Assembly (NCBI RefSeq): GCF_000019225.1
Contig: NC_010995.1
Coordinates: forward strand, 4,410,501 to 4,474,500
Direction of reading: 5' to 3'
Length of the DNA: 64,000 nt
From: Cellvibrio japonicus Ueda107
Lineage (GTDB): Bacteria; Pseudomonadota; Gammaproteobacteria; Pseudomonadales; Cellvibrionaceae
Made by a program: the position numbers and the translations under genes
Shown here: positions 42,035 to 50,841 of the stretch, piece after piece
Position numbering within the stretch: the stretch's first letter is position 1
Layout of the letters: every line of letters starts with the position of its first letter
The notes under the pieces: model-generated
Database searches by the model: none
What the model was told of the DNA's origin: nothing
Seen by the model: only the letters and a program-made list of their open reading frames with translations

Positions 42035-43447
42035 TTACAGGAGGCTGGAGATCAACTTGCCCAGAGTTGCCATCACCCCCTCCATCGCATCACTCCAGGG
42101 ATAGCCATAGTTAAGGCGAATGCAGTGGCGGTAGCGGCGTGTGGCTGAAAAGATCGGCCCCGGCGCAATACTGATGCCCTGTGCCAAGGCCATGGAAAAC
42201 AACTGCAAGCTATCTACCTGCTCCGGTAGTTCCACCCACAAAAAATAACCGCCATGGGGGCGGGTCACGCGGGTGTTGGCGGGAAAATAGCGGGCGATGG
42301 CCGCGAGCATGATTTGTTGCTGGTACTCCAACGTCTCGCGCAATTTGCGCAGGTGGCGATCATAGCCGCCCTGCTGCAAATAATCGGCGAGGGCACACTG
42401 CGCAGGCACCGAGGGCGAAATCGTGGTCATTAGTTTCAGCCGGTGGATCTGCTCAGCATAGCGACCCGCCGATACCCAGCCAATGCGATACCCCGGTGCC
42501 AGTTGTTTGGAAAAAGAGCTGCAGTGCATGACCAGCCCGGCGCGGTCAAAGTGCTTAACCGGTTTCGGCGGCGTCTTGCCGAAATACAGCTCGGCATAGA
42601 CATCGTCTTCAATCAGCGGCACTTGGTAGCGGTAGAGCAACTCGTACAACTGCTGTTTTTTTTCATCGCTTATGGATGCACCGAGCGGATTGTGAAAACT
42701 GCTCATCAACCAGCAGGCTTTGATCGGCAAGCGCTGCAAACTGTCTTCCAGTGCCTGCACATGAATGCCATCGCGCGGGTGCACGGGAATTTCCACCGCC
42801 GTTAATTGCAAGCGCTCCAGAATTTGCAGCGCGGCGTAAAAGGTGGGGGTTTCGATGGCAACCAGGTCGCCCGGTTTGGTGACCACCTGCATACACAGGT
42901 TCAAGGCTTCAAGGGCGCCATTGGTAATCACCAATTCATCCGGCGAGTGCATAACGCCATTCACCCGATAGCGCAGTGCAATCTGGCGGCGCAATTGTGC
43001 ATTGCCCGTGGTAATGTCGGCCAGGATGGTTTTGGCCGGTAATTGTTGCAGGCTTTTGCCCATGGAGCGCGCCAGGCGCGCCAGTGGAAATAAATCGGGA
43101 CTGGGAAAGGCAGAGCCGAGCGGCACCGTATCGGGATCTTTAATGGAGCCCAGCACCGAAAACACCAGCTCGCTCACATCCACCGGCGTGCTCTCGGCGG
43201 TGCGCGCACTCATACCCGGTTCGGCGAGGGCGCGGTTTGCCTGGGCGCAGACAAAATAACCCGAGCGCGGCCGCGCCTGGATCAGGCCGCGGCTCTCCAG
43301 CAAATAATACGCCTGGAATACAGTGGACGGACTCAACTGGTAGGTACGGCTGGCGGTGCGCACCGAGGGGACTTTTTCATTGGGGGCAAGCACACCGCTA
43401 CGAATTAATTCGGCGATTTCAGCGGCAAATTGTTCGTAGCGCTTCAT
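42035..43447 (-). CDS. MocR/PdxR-type GntR regulator with aminotransferase domain
   Basis: 470 residues. An N-terminal winged helix of the GntR family (YEQFAAEIAELIRSGVLAPNEKVPSVRTASRTYQLSPSTVFQAY, residues ~3-46) is fused to a fold-type I aminotransferase domain with YRVNGVMHSPDELVITNGALEAL, LIEDDVYAELYF and SFSKQLAPGYRIGWV, in which the Lys of SFSK should hold pyridoxal phosphate. MocR proteins sense PLP or amino-acid derivatives and control nearby genes. It lies 14 bases downstream of ccoG on the same strand and may be read from the same transcript; the target is unknown. Confidence 0.88.
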   Translation of the reverse strand: MKRYEQFAAEIAELIRSGVLAPNEKVPSVRTASRTYQLSPSTVFQAYYLLESRGLIQARPRSGYFVCAQANRALAEPGMSARTAESTPVDVSELVFSVLGSIKDPDTVPLGSAFPSPDLFPLARLARSMGKSLQQLPAKTILADITTGNAQLRRQIALRYRVNGVMHSPDELVITNGALEALNLCMQVVTKPGDLVAIETPTFYAALQILERLQLTAVEIPVHPRDGIHVQALEDSLQRLPIKACWLMSSFHNPLGASISDEKKQQLYELLYRYQVPLIEDDVYAELYFGKTPPKPVKHFDRAGLVMHCSSFSKQLAPGYRIGWVSAGRYAEQIHRLKLMTTISPSVPAQCALADYLQQGGYDRHLRKLRETLEYQQQIMLAAIARYFPANTRVTRPHGGYFLWVELPEQVDSLQLFSMALAQGISIAPGPIFSATRRYRHCIRLNYGYPWSDAMEGVMATLGKLISSLL

Positions 43448-43461
43448 GTAATGCCAAACCC

Positions 43462-44868
43462 TTAGTTGGCCGGATAGAGGAAATGGGCAGCCTCGCGCGT
43501 CGTGCGCTGCGGATCATTACTATCCACCAGGACAAAATCAAAACTCAACATGGCCGCAGCGCGCGGCGCTAATACGGGCATCACCACCTGCACCGGGAAT
43601 TCATCACTGTCGCCCGCACTGAGCACTATATCCCGATGCTTCACCAGGCGCAGCCTGTCCCGGCTATCCAGCTGCAAGTGATAGCGCACGGGCAGCTGGG
43701 TTTTGTTGGTAATTTTCAGGCGATAGACATTCATCACTTCACCTTCGCTGGTATAGCGATAAAGCACGCTGCGATCCTTGACCACGCTCATATCCACCAG
43801 GTGGCGATTGTTGAGCGCCCACAGCAGACCGCCCACTAACACCAGCAACAGCGCCAGGTAACCCAGCAGGCGCGGGCGCCGCCAGCGCGTTTGTTCACCG
43901 GCAAACATCGCCTCGGACATATAACCAACCAACCCGCGTGCATAGCCCATTTTGTCCATCACTTCATCGCAGGCATCGACACAGGCAGCGCAGCCGATGC
44001 AATCCATTTGCAGGCCGTCGCGAATATCGATACCGGTCGGGCACACCTGCACACACAGATAACAATCGACACAGTCGCCCAGCCCCAGGGCTTGGGGGTC
44101 ATCGCCTTTCTTGCGCGAACCGCGCGTATCACCGCGCGCCGCATTATAGGCAACCACCAGGGTATCGCGATCAAACATCACACTTTGGAAACGCGCATAG
44201 GGACACATGTGCAGGCACACTTTTTCGCGCACCAGGCCCGCATTCAGGTAGGTCAGTGCGGCGATGATCCCCACCCAGGCAGCGCTGGTTGAAAACCATT
44301 GCAGGCTGAGCAGCGCCTGTACCAGTTCGCGCACCGGCACAAAGTAGCCGACAAAGGCGATACCGGTGGCAATGCTCATCAACAGCCAGAGGGCGTGCTT
44401 ACTGGTACGTTTCAACCCCTTGGCAAGATCCATGGGCGAGGCCTGCAATTTGATGCGCTGGTTGCGGTCGCCCTCAATCAGGCTTTCCACCCACATAAAC
44501 GCCCAGGTCCAGGTACTTTGCGGACAGGCGTAACCGCACCAGACACGCCCCAGCAGGATGGTGACGGCAAACAGCAGGAGTGCGGCAATCACCATCACAA
44601 AGGACAAGAGGATAAAGTCCTGTGGCCAGAAGGTTGTGCCAAACACATGGAACTGGCGCGTTTCCAAATCCCAGAGCACCGCCTGGTGGCCGTTCCACTG
44701 AACCCAGGAGGTGCTAAAAAATAACAGTGCCAGGCAGCCGGCCAGCAGTATACGCAGGTTGCGAAAGCGACCGGTAAACTGGCGGGTAAAGATCTTGCCG
44801 CCGCCGACGGAGCTTTTTACCGGCAGTTGCCTGGCAGGAATCAGGGCAGGGGCGTGTGAATCGCGCAT
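43462..44868 (-). CDS. ccoG: Cytochrome c oxidase accessory protein CcoG
   Basis: 468 residues, normal length. An inner-membrane iron-sulfur protein with an N-terminal helix, CGYACPQSTWTW motif near residue 114, and two 4Fe-4S ferredoxin sites (CVDCYLCVQVCP and CIGCAACVDACD) followed by a further membrane helix and an Ig-like C-terminal domain (RVLYRYTSEGEVMNVYRLKITNK-type). It reduces copper for assembly of cbb3-type cytochrome oxidase. In many relatives it sits by ccoNOPQ; here those genes are not in the window. Confidence 0.93.
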   Translation of the reverse strand: MRDSHAPALIPARQLPVKSSVGGGKIFTRQFTGRFRNLRILLAGCLALLFFSTSWVQWNGHQAVLWDLETRQFHVFGTTFWPQDFILLSFVMVIAALLLFAVTILLGRVWCGYACPQSTWTWAFMWVESLIEGDRNQRIKLQASPMDLAKGLKRTSKHALWLLMSIATGIAFVGYFVPVRELVQALLSLQWFSTSAAWVGIIAALTYLNAGLVREKVCLHMCPYARFQSVMFDRDTLVVAYNAARGDTRGSRKKGDDPQALGLGDCVDCYLCVQVCPTGIDIRDGLQMDCIGCAACVDACDEVMDKMGYARGLVGYMSEAMFAGEQTRWRRPRLLGYLALLLVLVGGLLWALNNRHLVDMSVVKDRSVLYRYTSEGEVMNVYRLKITNKTQLPVRYHLQLDSRDRLRLVKHRDIVLSAGDSDEFPVQVVMPVLAPRAAAMLSFDFVLVDSNDPQRTTREAAHFLYPAN

Positions 44869-45250
44869 GGTTGAACCTCATCCACAAGGACAGCACTTGT
44901 TGATGAGGTCACTATGCACGCGAATCTGTACTGAAAACAGATTCAGTTAAATGAAAAAAAACCGTATCAGATTTGCACAACCCTGGGCGCAACAGCGGCC
45001 ATTCACCACCGCCAGCACCAAGCGGATAGTGATCGCGCCCGGGCCATCGTCAGAGTGGCACTTCAGACTACAACGCCGGTAATTAACAACCTATTTTGGG
45101 GCGCAAAACCCGTTTTTTTATACCGGAAACCTACCGAACAGCACAGGGTTGGCTAGAGTTAAAGGCACTGTGCGCCGTTTATCACAGCGCTGTTGTGAAT
45201 AGCAGTACGGCACACCCTGCCACACAGGTCTGTATCCAGGAGGGACATCC
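44869..45250. other. Intergenic region between ccoG and the chemoreceptor gene
   Basis: No gene seen in 382 bases between divergent genes. It contains a dyad GAATCTGT-N7-ACAGATTC at 44922-44944, 54 bases ahead of ccoG, which could be an operator, and the AGGAGG ribosome site of the next gene at 45238-45243. A long promoter region for both genes is expected; no clear FNR box was found. Confidence 0.5.
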
Positions 45251-46996
45251 ATGTTCGGCATAGGTACTCATACCAGCGAGCAACAGGCACTCGAGCAAAC
45301 CATCATCGCCGTTGTCACTATTGACACTCATAACCAGATCACTTTTTTCAACCGCGCCGCCGAGCGACTATGGGGTTATACGCGCGACGAAGTGCTGGGT
45401 AAAAATGTCGCCATGTTGATTCCCACCGAACTGCGTGCCGCCCACGACGGCTATGTCAACCACCACCGCCAGACCAGCCAGGACAAGATTGTCGGCAGCT
45501 CGCGCGATGTGCAATTGCAGCGCAAGGACGGCAGCAAAGTCTGGGTCAAGCTGGCGCTATCGCAGGTCATGGTTGGCAACAAGAAACACTACACCGCATT
45601 CATCAGCGACCTGAGTGTTGAAATCGAAAGCAAACAGATGATCGAGCAAACCCTCGAACAGGCGCTGGATGCCGTGGTGTGTATCGATGAGCACAATCGG
45701 GTGACATTTTATAATCGCGCCGCCGAAAAACTCTGGGGCTACAGCCGCGCCCAGGTCATGGGCCAGAACGTTAAGATGCTGGTACCCAAAGCCATCCAGG
45801 CGCAGCACGACGATTACATCAATACCAACCGCGTTACCGGCAAGGACAAAATCGTCGGCACCAGTCGCGAGATTAAGATTGAGCGCGCCGATGGTCGCAT
45901 TGTCTGGGGCCAGCTCTCGCTCTCCAAAGTGCGCCTGAGTGACAAAACCCTCTACACCGCCTTCGTCAAGGATGTGACCGAGGAAGTCATCCGGCGCGAA
46001 GAGCGGGAAATGCTTTCACTGGTCGCCAACGAAACCAACAACGCCGTCATCATCACCGGGCCGGACGGATTGATCCGCTACGTCAACAACGGCTTCGAAC
46101 GCCTGACCGGCTATCTGCTCCACGACATACGGGACAAGAAGCCGGGCAGTTTCCTGCAGGGACCGGAAACCGATCCGGGCACCGTTGAGCGTATGCGCCA
46201 ACACATCAAACGCCAGGAGCCTTTTTTTGACGAAGTATTGAATTACACCAAAACCGGCGAGCCCTATTGGGTCTCCCTGTCGATCAACCCGGTATTCGAC
46301 GACAGCGGTCAGCTCAAGAGTTTTATCTCGGTGCAGGCCAATATCACCGAGGTCAAACAACTCGCGCTCGACTTCACCAAAAAACTCGACGCTATCGGCG
46401 GCGCCCTGGTGCTGCTGGGCATCAACCCGCGCGGCCAGGTGCAATACGCCAATGCCCTGCTCGAACAAAAACTCAGCGGCATCTGCACCACCCAGGAATT
46501 CAGCAGCGATATTTTCCAAAGCCTGAGCGGCAAGGAACAGGAGCAACTGGCCAAGCAGGGCAATATCGCCAAGCTGGCCAGCATCGAGCGCAACGGCAAA
46601 CCGCTCACCCTGGATGCGCGCCTCTGCTCACTGCGCAACGTCAAGGGTGAGATTACCCAATATGTACTCTTCGGGATCGACATTACCGAGCGGCGCATCG
46701 CGGTCAGCCAAACCCAGGCCGCCATGCAGCAGGTGCTCACCGCCAGCAACACCATCATCCAGATCATCGGCACCATCAACGGCATTTCCGAGCAGACCAA
46801 CCTGCTCGCACTCAATGCGGCCATTGAGGCAGCACGTGCCGGAGAGCTGGGGCGGGGCTTTGCGGTGGTAGCGGACGAAGTGCGCACCCTCGCCTCCAAC
46901 TCCAAAACCGCCAGCAGCGAGATCGACAAACTGGTCAAGGAAACCCTGGCCAAGATCAGCCAACTGGCGCAACTGCTGGAGAAAATTGAAAACTAG
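45251..46996 (+). CDS. Soluble chemoreceptor with four PAS domains
   Basis: 581 residues, no signal peptide or membrane helix, preceded by a strong AGGAGG. Two N-terminal PAS domains (residues ~10-125 and ~130-245) are near copies of each other (ITFFNRAAERLWGYTRDEVLGK and VTFYNRAAEKLWGYSRAQVMGQ). A third (~250-370, with GFERLTGY and a PAC motif ITEVKQ) and a degenerate fourth (~375-480) follow. The last ~90 residues are the receptor signalling tip (EQTNLLALNAAIEAARAGE, GRGFAVVADEVRTLA). This is like BdlA/Aer-type cytoplasmic receptors, likely sensing redox or an energy signal and feeding CheA/CheW. The tip is short, which is common in this subgroup. Confidence 0.88.
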   Translation: MFGIGTHTSEQQALEQTIIAVVTIDTHNQITFFNRAAERLWGYTRDEVLGKNVAMLIPTELRAAHDGYVNHHRQTSQDKIVGSSRDVQLQRKDGSKVWVKLALSQVMVGNKKHYTAFISDLSVEIESKQMIEQTLEQALDAVVCIDEHNRVTFYNRAAEKLWGYSRAQVMGQNVKMLVPKAIQAQHDDYINTNRVTGKDKIVGTSREIKIERADGRIVWGQLSLSKVRLSDKTLYTAFVKDVTEEVIRREEREMLSLVANETNNAVIITGPDGLIRYVNNGFERLTGYLLHDIRDKKPGSFLQGPETDPGTVERMRQHIKRQEPFFDEVLNYTKTGEPYWVSLSINPVFDDSGQLKSFISVQANITEVKQLALDFTKKLDAIGGALVLLGINPRGQVQYANALLEQKLSGICTTQEFSSDIFQSLSGKEQEQLAKQGNIAKLASIERNGKPLTLDARLCSLRNVKGEITQYVLFGIDITERRIAVSQTQAAMQQVLTASNTIIQIIGTINGISEQTNLLALNAAIEAARAGELGRGFAVVADEVRTLASNSKTASSEIDKLVKETLAKISQLAQLLEKIEN

Positions 46997-47006
46997 CGGG
47001 CTCCCG

Positions 47007-47483
47007 TTAAGCGCCCGCACACTGGCCGCCGCCGGCCGAGGCCGGCAGGCCAAACACCTGATCGAACACCCAGTTAAACACAAAGGTGTACACCAGGAAA
47101 AACACCAGCAGGCCCAGATCCATCAGCAGCGCCTGCCAAAAACTCACGCCGTACCACCAGGCCACCAGCGGTATTAAAAAGACCAGCAAACCGCCCTCAA
47201 ACCCCAGGGCATGGAGCAACCTCACCCCCAGGCTGCGCCCCCGCTGCGAACGGCTGGCCTCCCAGCGCTCAAACAGGCTGTTAAACACCAGGTTCCACAC
47301 AATCGCCAACGCCGAGGCCGCCACCGCCAGGCCCAGGGAATCCCAGGCACCTGTGCGGCTCATCAGCGCCAGCAGCACGGCAGACAAGAGTATTGCTATC
47401 AACTCGTACAGCCCCACATAGACCACACGGCGCCTTAGGCCTTGCATCGTTCGTTGTCCCTGCACGCGTTCACCCCTGCGCAT
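47007..47483 (-). CDS. PACE-family multidrug/biocide efflux transporter
   Basis: 158 residues with four hydrophobic segments arranged as two tandem bacterial transmembrane pair (BTP) domains, the known PACE layout. Diagnostic parts are ELIAILLSAVLLAL, NLVFNSLFERWEASR and FEGGLLVFLIPLVAWWYG. The ATG at 47483 has GAGGT five bases upstream, better than the internal ATG at 47447. PACE pumps export chlorhexidine-like compounds or short diamines. It is divergent from a LysR regulator 115 bases away, the usual arrangement for this family. Confidence 0.9.
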   Translation of the reverse strand: MRRGERVQGQRTMQGLRRRVVYVGLYELIAILLSAVLLALMSRTGAWDSLGLAVAASALAIVWNLVFNSLFERWEASRSQRGRSLGVRLLHALGFEGGLLVFLIPLVAWWYGVSFWQALLMDLGLLVFFLVYTFVFNWVFDQVFGLPASAGGGQCAGA

Positions 47484-47531
47484 AACTACCTCATTGGAAT
47501 TGACCAGAATGCAGGCAGTTTCTACAGTTTT

Positions 47532-47572
47532 AATTGATAGAAAAAGTTAGCTATTATCATGAAAATTGATAG
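47532..47572. promoter_or_regulatory. Candidate LysR-type binding region
   Basis: Direct repeat AATTGATAG at 47532-47540 and 47564-47572, 32 bp apart (about three helical turns), in the divergent promoter of the PACE and LysR genes. A CTATTATC stretch lies between them. Confidence 0.4.
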
Positions 47573-47598
47573 GTTGAGGAAAAACAGGCAGAGACGAT

Positions 47599-48537
47599 AT
47601 GAATGGCGCCTTTCACTCGGAAACCCTGGCGGTATTTCTCGCGGTACTCGACACCGGCTCCTTTTCCGCCGCCGCGCGCCGGTTGGGGCGTGTCCCCTCA
47701 GCCGTCAGCATGGCCATCGCCAACCTGGAGGCAGAGCTGGCGCTGGAACTCTTCGACCGCCGCGGGCGCGAACCCAAACCCACGGCCCAGGCCCGTGCCC
47801 TGGAGCCCCAGGTGCGGCTGCTGATGAGCCAGTTGCAGCAACTGAATACCCAGGCGCTGGAATTAAGCCAGGGCCTGGAAACCCGCCTGACGCTGGTGAT
47901 TGCCCCCGAACTCCAGTCCACCCCCTGGGTCAGGCCCTTGCAGGGGCTGACGCGGGAATACCCTTCGCTCGAAGTGCAAATTATCACCGCCCCGCAAACC
48001 GATGCGCTCAGCCTGCTCCACCAGGGTGGCGCCCAACTGGCGCTGGTGTTTGAGCGCCCCGCTGCCGACGGGCGCGAAAGCTTCCAGGAGGTCGGGCGCG
48101 AAACCCTGGTCGCTGTCATTGCGCGCCAGCACCCGCTGCTGCAGGACGTCTCTGTCACTGGCAAACTCAAGGACACACAACTGCGCCCCCTGCGCCAGGT
48201 CATGGTGGGCAGCCGCAGCCAGGATGACACCTGGCGCTCGGGCAGTCCCTTCTGCGTCAGCTCGGAACACTACTGGCGGGTGGACCACCCGGAAATCGCG
48301 GTGCAGCTGGTGCTCGCCGGGCTGGGCTGGGCCTGGCTGCCGCGCGCCTGCGTCCAGCCCTATATCAACGGCCAGCTGCTGGTGGAGCTGCCCATGGAAA
48401 ACTTCACCAACGGCGAAGAACTGTGGATCGACCTGGTCTGGTCGCGCGAGCGGCCCCTGGGGCTGGGGGCCCGGCGTTTTATCGCACTGATGGAAGCCCA
48501 ATACCGCGACCAGCAGGCCGCTGCACCACACCATTAA
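47599..48537 (+). CDS. LysR-family transcriptional regulator
   Basis: 312 residues. The N-terminal winged helix (FLAVLDTGSFSAAARRLGRV and AVSMAIANLEAELALELFDR, residues ~12-60) is followed by a periplasmic-binding-like effector domain. It is divergent from the PACE efflux gene and is its probable activator, as AceR is for AceI; self-control is also likely. A long-loop terminator follows the stop. Confidence 0.9.
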   Translation: MNGAFHSETLAVFLAVLDTGSFSAAARRLGRVPSAVSMAIANLEAELALELFDRRGREPKPTAQARALEPQVRLLMSQLQQLNTQALELSQGLETRLTLVIAPELQSTPWVRPLQGLTREYPSLEVQIITAPQTDALSLLHQGGAQLALVFERPAADGRESFQEVGRETLVAVIARQHPLLQDVSVTGKLKDTQLRPLRQVMVGSRSQDDTWRSGSPFCVSSEHYWRVDHPEIAVQLVLAGLGWAWLPRACVQPYINGQLLVELPMENFTNGEELWIDLVWSRERPLGLGARRFIALMEAQYRDQQAAAPHH

Positions 48538-48611
48538 ACTGCTGGGCCGAATCCATCAGCGGCTTGCGCTTAATGCGGTGTACCACCCTGAGCAGGTTGA
48601 GCGTGGCAATC

Positions 48612-48668
48612 AAAAAAGCCGCTGCGGTTATTCGCCTGAATGTGGCAAACACCCCCAGCGGCTTTTTT
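48612..48668. terminator. Bidirectional terminator with long loop
   Basis: Perfect 13-base arms AAAAAAGCCGCTG / CAGCGGCTTTTTT separated by 31 bases, between the convergent LysR and XRE genes. Confidence 0.6.
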
Positions 48669-48698
48669 ATCGACAGATTTCTTATCGATAGACGAATT

Positions 48699-48917
48699 TT
48701 ACAGTGGCTCGTCAAACGCAAACAGGGATTGCACCGGTACGCGCAAAGCAATCGCTAATTTTTCCAGGGTGTCAAAACTTGGTCCATAAATTCCGCGCTC
48801 GATATTACTGATAGATTCAATAGTTATCCCTACCCGTTCGGCCAACTGCTCCTGAGTCATCTTCCGAGCAAAGCGCAGTTGCTGAACACGTTTGCCAAAC
48901 TGCTTTTTAAGTTGCAC
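48699..48917 (-). CDS. Small XRE-family regulator
   Basis: 72 residues, almost entirely an HTH_3 domain: KRVQQLRFARKMTQEQLAER, ITIESISNIERGIYGPSFDT, LEKLAIALRVPVQSLF. Single-domain repressors of this size often control themselves and a divergent gene. Two dyads lie between it and the divergent small gene at 49060, with the first beginning 42 bases from its start. Confidence 0.87.
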   Translation of the reverse strand: MQLKKQFGKRVQQLRFARKMTQEQLAERVGITIESISNIERGIYGPSFDTLEKLAIALRVPVQSLFAFDEPL

Positions 48918-48958
48918 GGTCAGCGACCCTTTGCGGTAGAAAGGGCCGTATCTTATTG

Positions 48959-48993
48959 AAGTTGAACTTCGGCAGTAACGAAGCTAAACTTCG
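48959..48993. promoter_or_regulatory. Tandem operators of the XRE regulator
   Basis: GAAGTTGAACTTC (perfect palindrome, 48959-48971) and GAAGCTAAACTTC (48981-48993), 22 bp apart centre to centre, so they face the same side of the helix between two divergent genes. Confidence 0.65.
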
Positions 48994-49059
48994 GGTTGGT
49001 TGACTGGAAATGCAGGGTTATACAGCGCAATGACACCAACGGAAATCGAGGGGGACACC

Positions 49060-49290
49060 ATGAAAAAAGGGGACAATGCCGAACTTAATCTGGAATTTTT
49101 AAACAACTACGTCCTGGAAGATGAAATCTATTTGCAAATGGACAAACTACAAGCGCTCGGTGCATTACAAACACTGATATACAGCGCGGAAGAAACCAAC
49201 ATCGTGCGCAAGCATCACATCCACTATTCGCTCATCATGGAAGAGCACCTGCAAAAATTGCGTACACTGCTCGACCAACTGTTCGACTAA
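49060..49290 (+). CDS. Small hypothetical protein
   Basis: 76 residues from the ATG at 49060, preceded by GAGGGGG; an in-frame start 60 bases earlier is poorer. It is a predicted helical, acidic soluble protein with no Cys. It lies divergent from the XRE regulator and behind its two operators, so it is the likely controlled gene. I do not recognise a family. Confidence 0.6.
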   Translation: MKKGDNAELNLEFLNNYVLEDEIYLQMDKLQALGALQTLIYSAEETNIVRKHHIHYSLIMEEHLQKLRTLLDQLFD

Positions 49291-49321
49291 TTCCATCGCA
49301 CAAAACGCGCCCATAAAAAAA

Positions 49322-49345
49322 GGTTGCATCGGTGAGGATGCAACC
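49322..49345 (-). terminator. Terminator of the small gene at 49452
   Basis: Stem GGTTGCATC / GATGCAACC with a 6-base loop; on the minus strand it is followed by a run of T, so it stops leftward transcription. It may also act on the gene ending at 49290. Confidence 0.65.
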
Positions 49346-49451
49346 CAAGAGCCACACATCGGACGATGTGACTTTATAAGAATAAACACACCAGGCAGAT
49401 AGTCATAAACAACTCAACAGGAATAAGCAGCCCATCGTTGTAACAGGCAAA

Positions 49452-49691
49452 TTACTCAAGCCGGATTTGATAAAGCTGTCGTTTAATCTGCGCAGCCTGG
49501 TGTTTCAGCTGGCCGGTAAAAATTTCAACACCGCGCCTGCTGGGTGGATCCAGGGGTGTATCGCGCAGGCACATGGTATTGAGCAAATCACACAGGAGCG
49601 CACACTGGGCCTCCAGGTTGACGTAATCGTCACACAACCTGATCCAGCGATGGTTCAACGGCTCGCGGTTCCGAACACTGGGCTTATCCAT
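49452..49691 (-). CDS. Small helical protein, paralogue of the one at 55502
   Basis: 79 residues from the ATG at 49691. The core is LCDDYVNLEAQCALLCDLLN followed by a GQLKHQAAQIKRQLYQIR helix. The same pattern (DD-[FY]-V-x-L-x3-CA-x-LCD ... GQ-x-K-x2-A) occurs in the protein at 55502-55735, so they are paralogues. Two Cys in CALLCD could bind metal or pair. It is divergent from the XRE gene at 49913. The function is unknown. Confidence 0.6.
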   Translation of the reverse strand: MDKPSVRNREPLNHRWIRLCDDYVNLEAQCALLCDLLNTMCLRDTPLDPPSRRGVEIFTGQLKHQAAQIKRQLYQIRLE

Positions 49692-49872
49692 CGGTAGCAC
49701 ACATCTCCCTGACCGTGCACAGGCTAAAACACGCGCAACGCCGCAAGGCAAATTCCGATAAAGATAGTCATTGCCCCACATAAACGCACAGTAAACGTGT
49801 TTATCTGTACACTTTAATATATTTATATTGATGAACAGATACTAGGCCATATCTACTATAGCTGTCAACCGT

Positions 49873-49891
49873 GTGAATCAAGTCGATTCAC
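49873..49891. promoter_or_regulatory. Candidate operator before the XRE gene
   Basis: Perfect 7-bp arms GTGAATC-N5-GATTCAC, 22 bases ahead of the XRE start and in the divergent promoter of the small paralogue gene. Confidence 0.55.
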
Positions 49892-49912
49892 CTGTATTCG
49901 GATGACCCCGCT

Positions 49913-50308
49913 ATGGCAAAACCTGCCGTTACAGACCTGGATCGCCAGATAGGTCTGCGTCTTAAAAAGCTTCGCCAACAGGCAGATATCAGTGCTGTGG
50001 CCCTGGCCGATGCCATAGGTTCTACCCAGCAACAAATTTCCCGTTACGAAAATGGACAAAACAAACTCAGCGCGGCACAGTTGTACCTGCTCGCCCAAAG
50101 TCTGTGCGTACCCATCTCGTGGTTTTTCCTCGACTGCGATCCGGATCCTGTACCGCGGCTGGTCAAGCAAATGCCGGCCCACTACTTGCGCAACACCCTC
50201 GACGAAGAAATCAATTCGCTGCGTAATCTCTGGCCAAAGCTAACCCAAAACCAGCGTACCGCCATGTTGAAATTGCTCGATTCCTTTATGGATCGCAAAG
50301 ACACCTGA
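49913..50308 (+). CDS. XRE-family regulator with C-terminal helical domain
   Basis: 131 residues. Residues ~10-65 form an HTH_3 fold (LRLKKLRQQADISAVALADA, GSTQQQISRYENGQNKLSAA). The remaining half is helical (HYLRNTLDEEINSLRNLWPKLTQ), resembling oligomerisation parts of SinR-like or phage-type repressors. The next gene, ogt, starts 9 bases later, so the two are likely one operon; this might link ogt to the regulator, but such a link is inferred only. Confidence 0.83.
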   Translation: MAKPAVTDLDRQIGLRLKKLRQQADISAVALADAIGSTQQQISRYENGQNKLSAAQLYLLAQSLCVPISWFFLDCDPDPVPRLVKQMPAHYLRNTLDEEINSLRNLWPKLTQNQRTAMLKLLDSFMDRKDT

Positions 50309-50316
50309 AATTCTCT

Positions 50317-50823
50317 ATGTCGCATCATTACCGGATTATGGAATCCCCTGTTGGCTTGCTGACACTGGTGGCCAGTGCTAAAGGCCTGGTTGCGGTGCTC
50401 TGGGAAGATGACGACAAAACGCGGGTCAATATCGACCTTGGCTCACAAGCCGAAAACCATGCACTGCTCAACCGTGTCGAACAGCAGTTGCAGGAATACT
50501 TTGCAGGCAAACGGCAGCAATTTGACCTGCCGCTGGATTTTCACGGCACCGAATTCCAACAGCAGGTGTGGCGCGCACTGCTCACCATTCCCTACGGCGA
50601 AACGCGCAGCTATTTGCAAATTGCGCGACAGATTGGCAATGAAAAATCGGTGCGCGCTGTGGGCGCCGCCAATGGCAAAAACCCTATTTCCATTATCGCC
50701 CCCTGCCACCGTGTGATCGGCTCGTCGGGAAAACTCACCGGCTTTGCGGGCGGGCTGGAAGCCAAGGCGTTGTTGTTGCGCCTGGAATCGCCCGACCTAC
50801 AGGCAGACTTTTGGCATAGCTGA
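50317..50823 (+). CDS. ogt: Methylated-DNA--protein-cysteine S-methyltransferase (Ogt type)
   Basis: 168 residues. The active site PCHRVIG carries Cys130, and the HTH-like DNA-binding part (QQVWRALLTIPYGETRSYLQIARQIG) and terminal GFAGGLEAKALLL are normal. It removes methyl from O6-methylguanine and O4-methylthymine in a suicide reaction. It lacks the N-terminal Ada domain, so it is the short, probably constitutive form. It follows an XRE regulator by 9 bases and converges on the TonB receptor gene. Confidence 0.93.
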   Translation: MSHHYRIMESPVGLLTLVASAKGLVAVLWEDDDKTRVNIDLGSQAENHALLNRVEQQLQEYFAGKRQQFDLPLDFHGTEFQQQVWRALLTIPYGETRSYLQIARQIGNEKSVRAVGAANGKNPISIIAPCHRVIGSSGKLTGFAGGLEAKALLLRLESPDLQADFWHS

Positions 50824-50841
50824 TCTTACTTCCGACCGGAT

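Noticed and set aside
44926..44940. LexA box ahead of ccoG
   Set aside because: CTGT and ACAG are separated by 7 bases, not 8.
48479..48751. 90-codon minus-strand frame between the LysR and XRE genes
   Set aside because: Overlaps the ends of both genes and contains the terminator; looks fortuitous, though the middle is hydrophobic.
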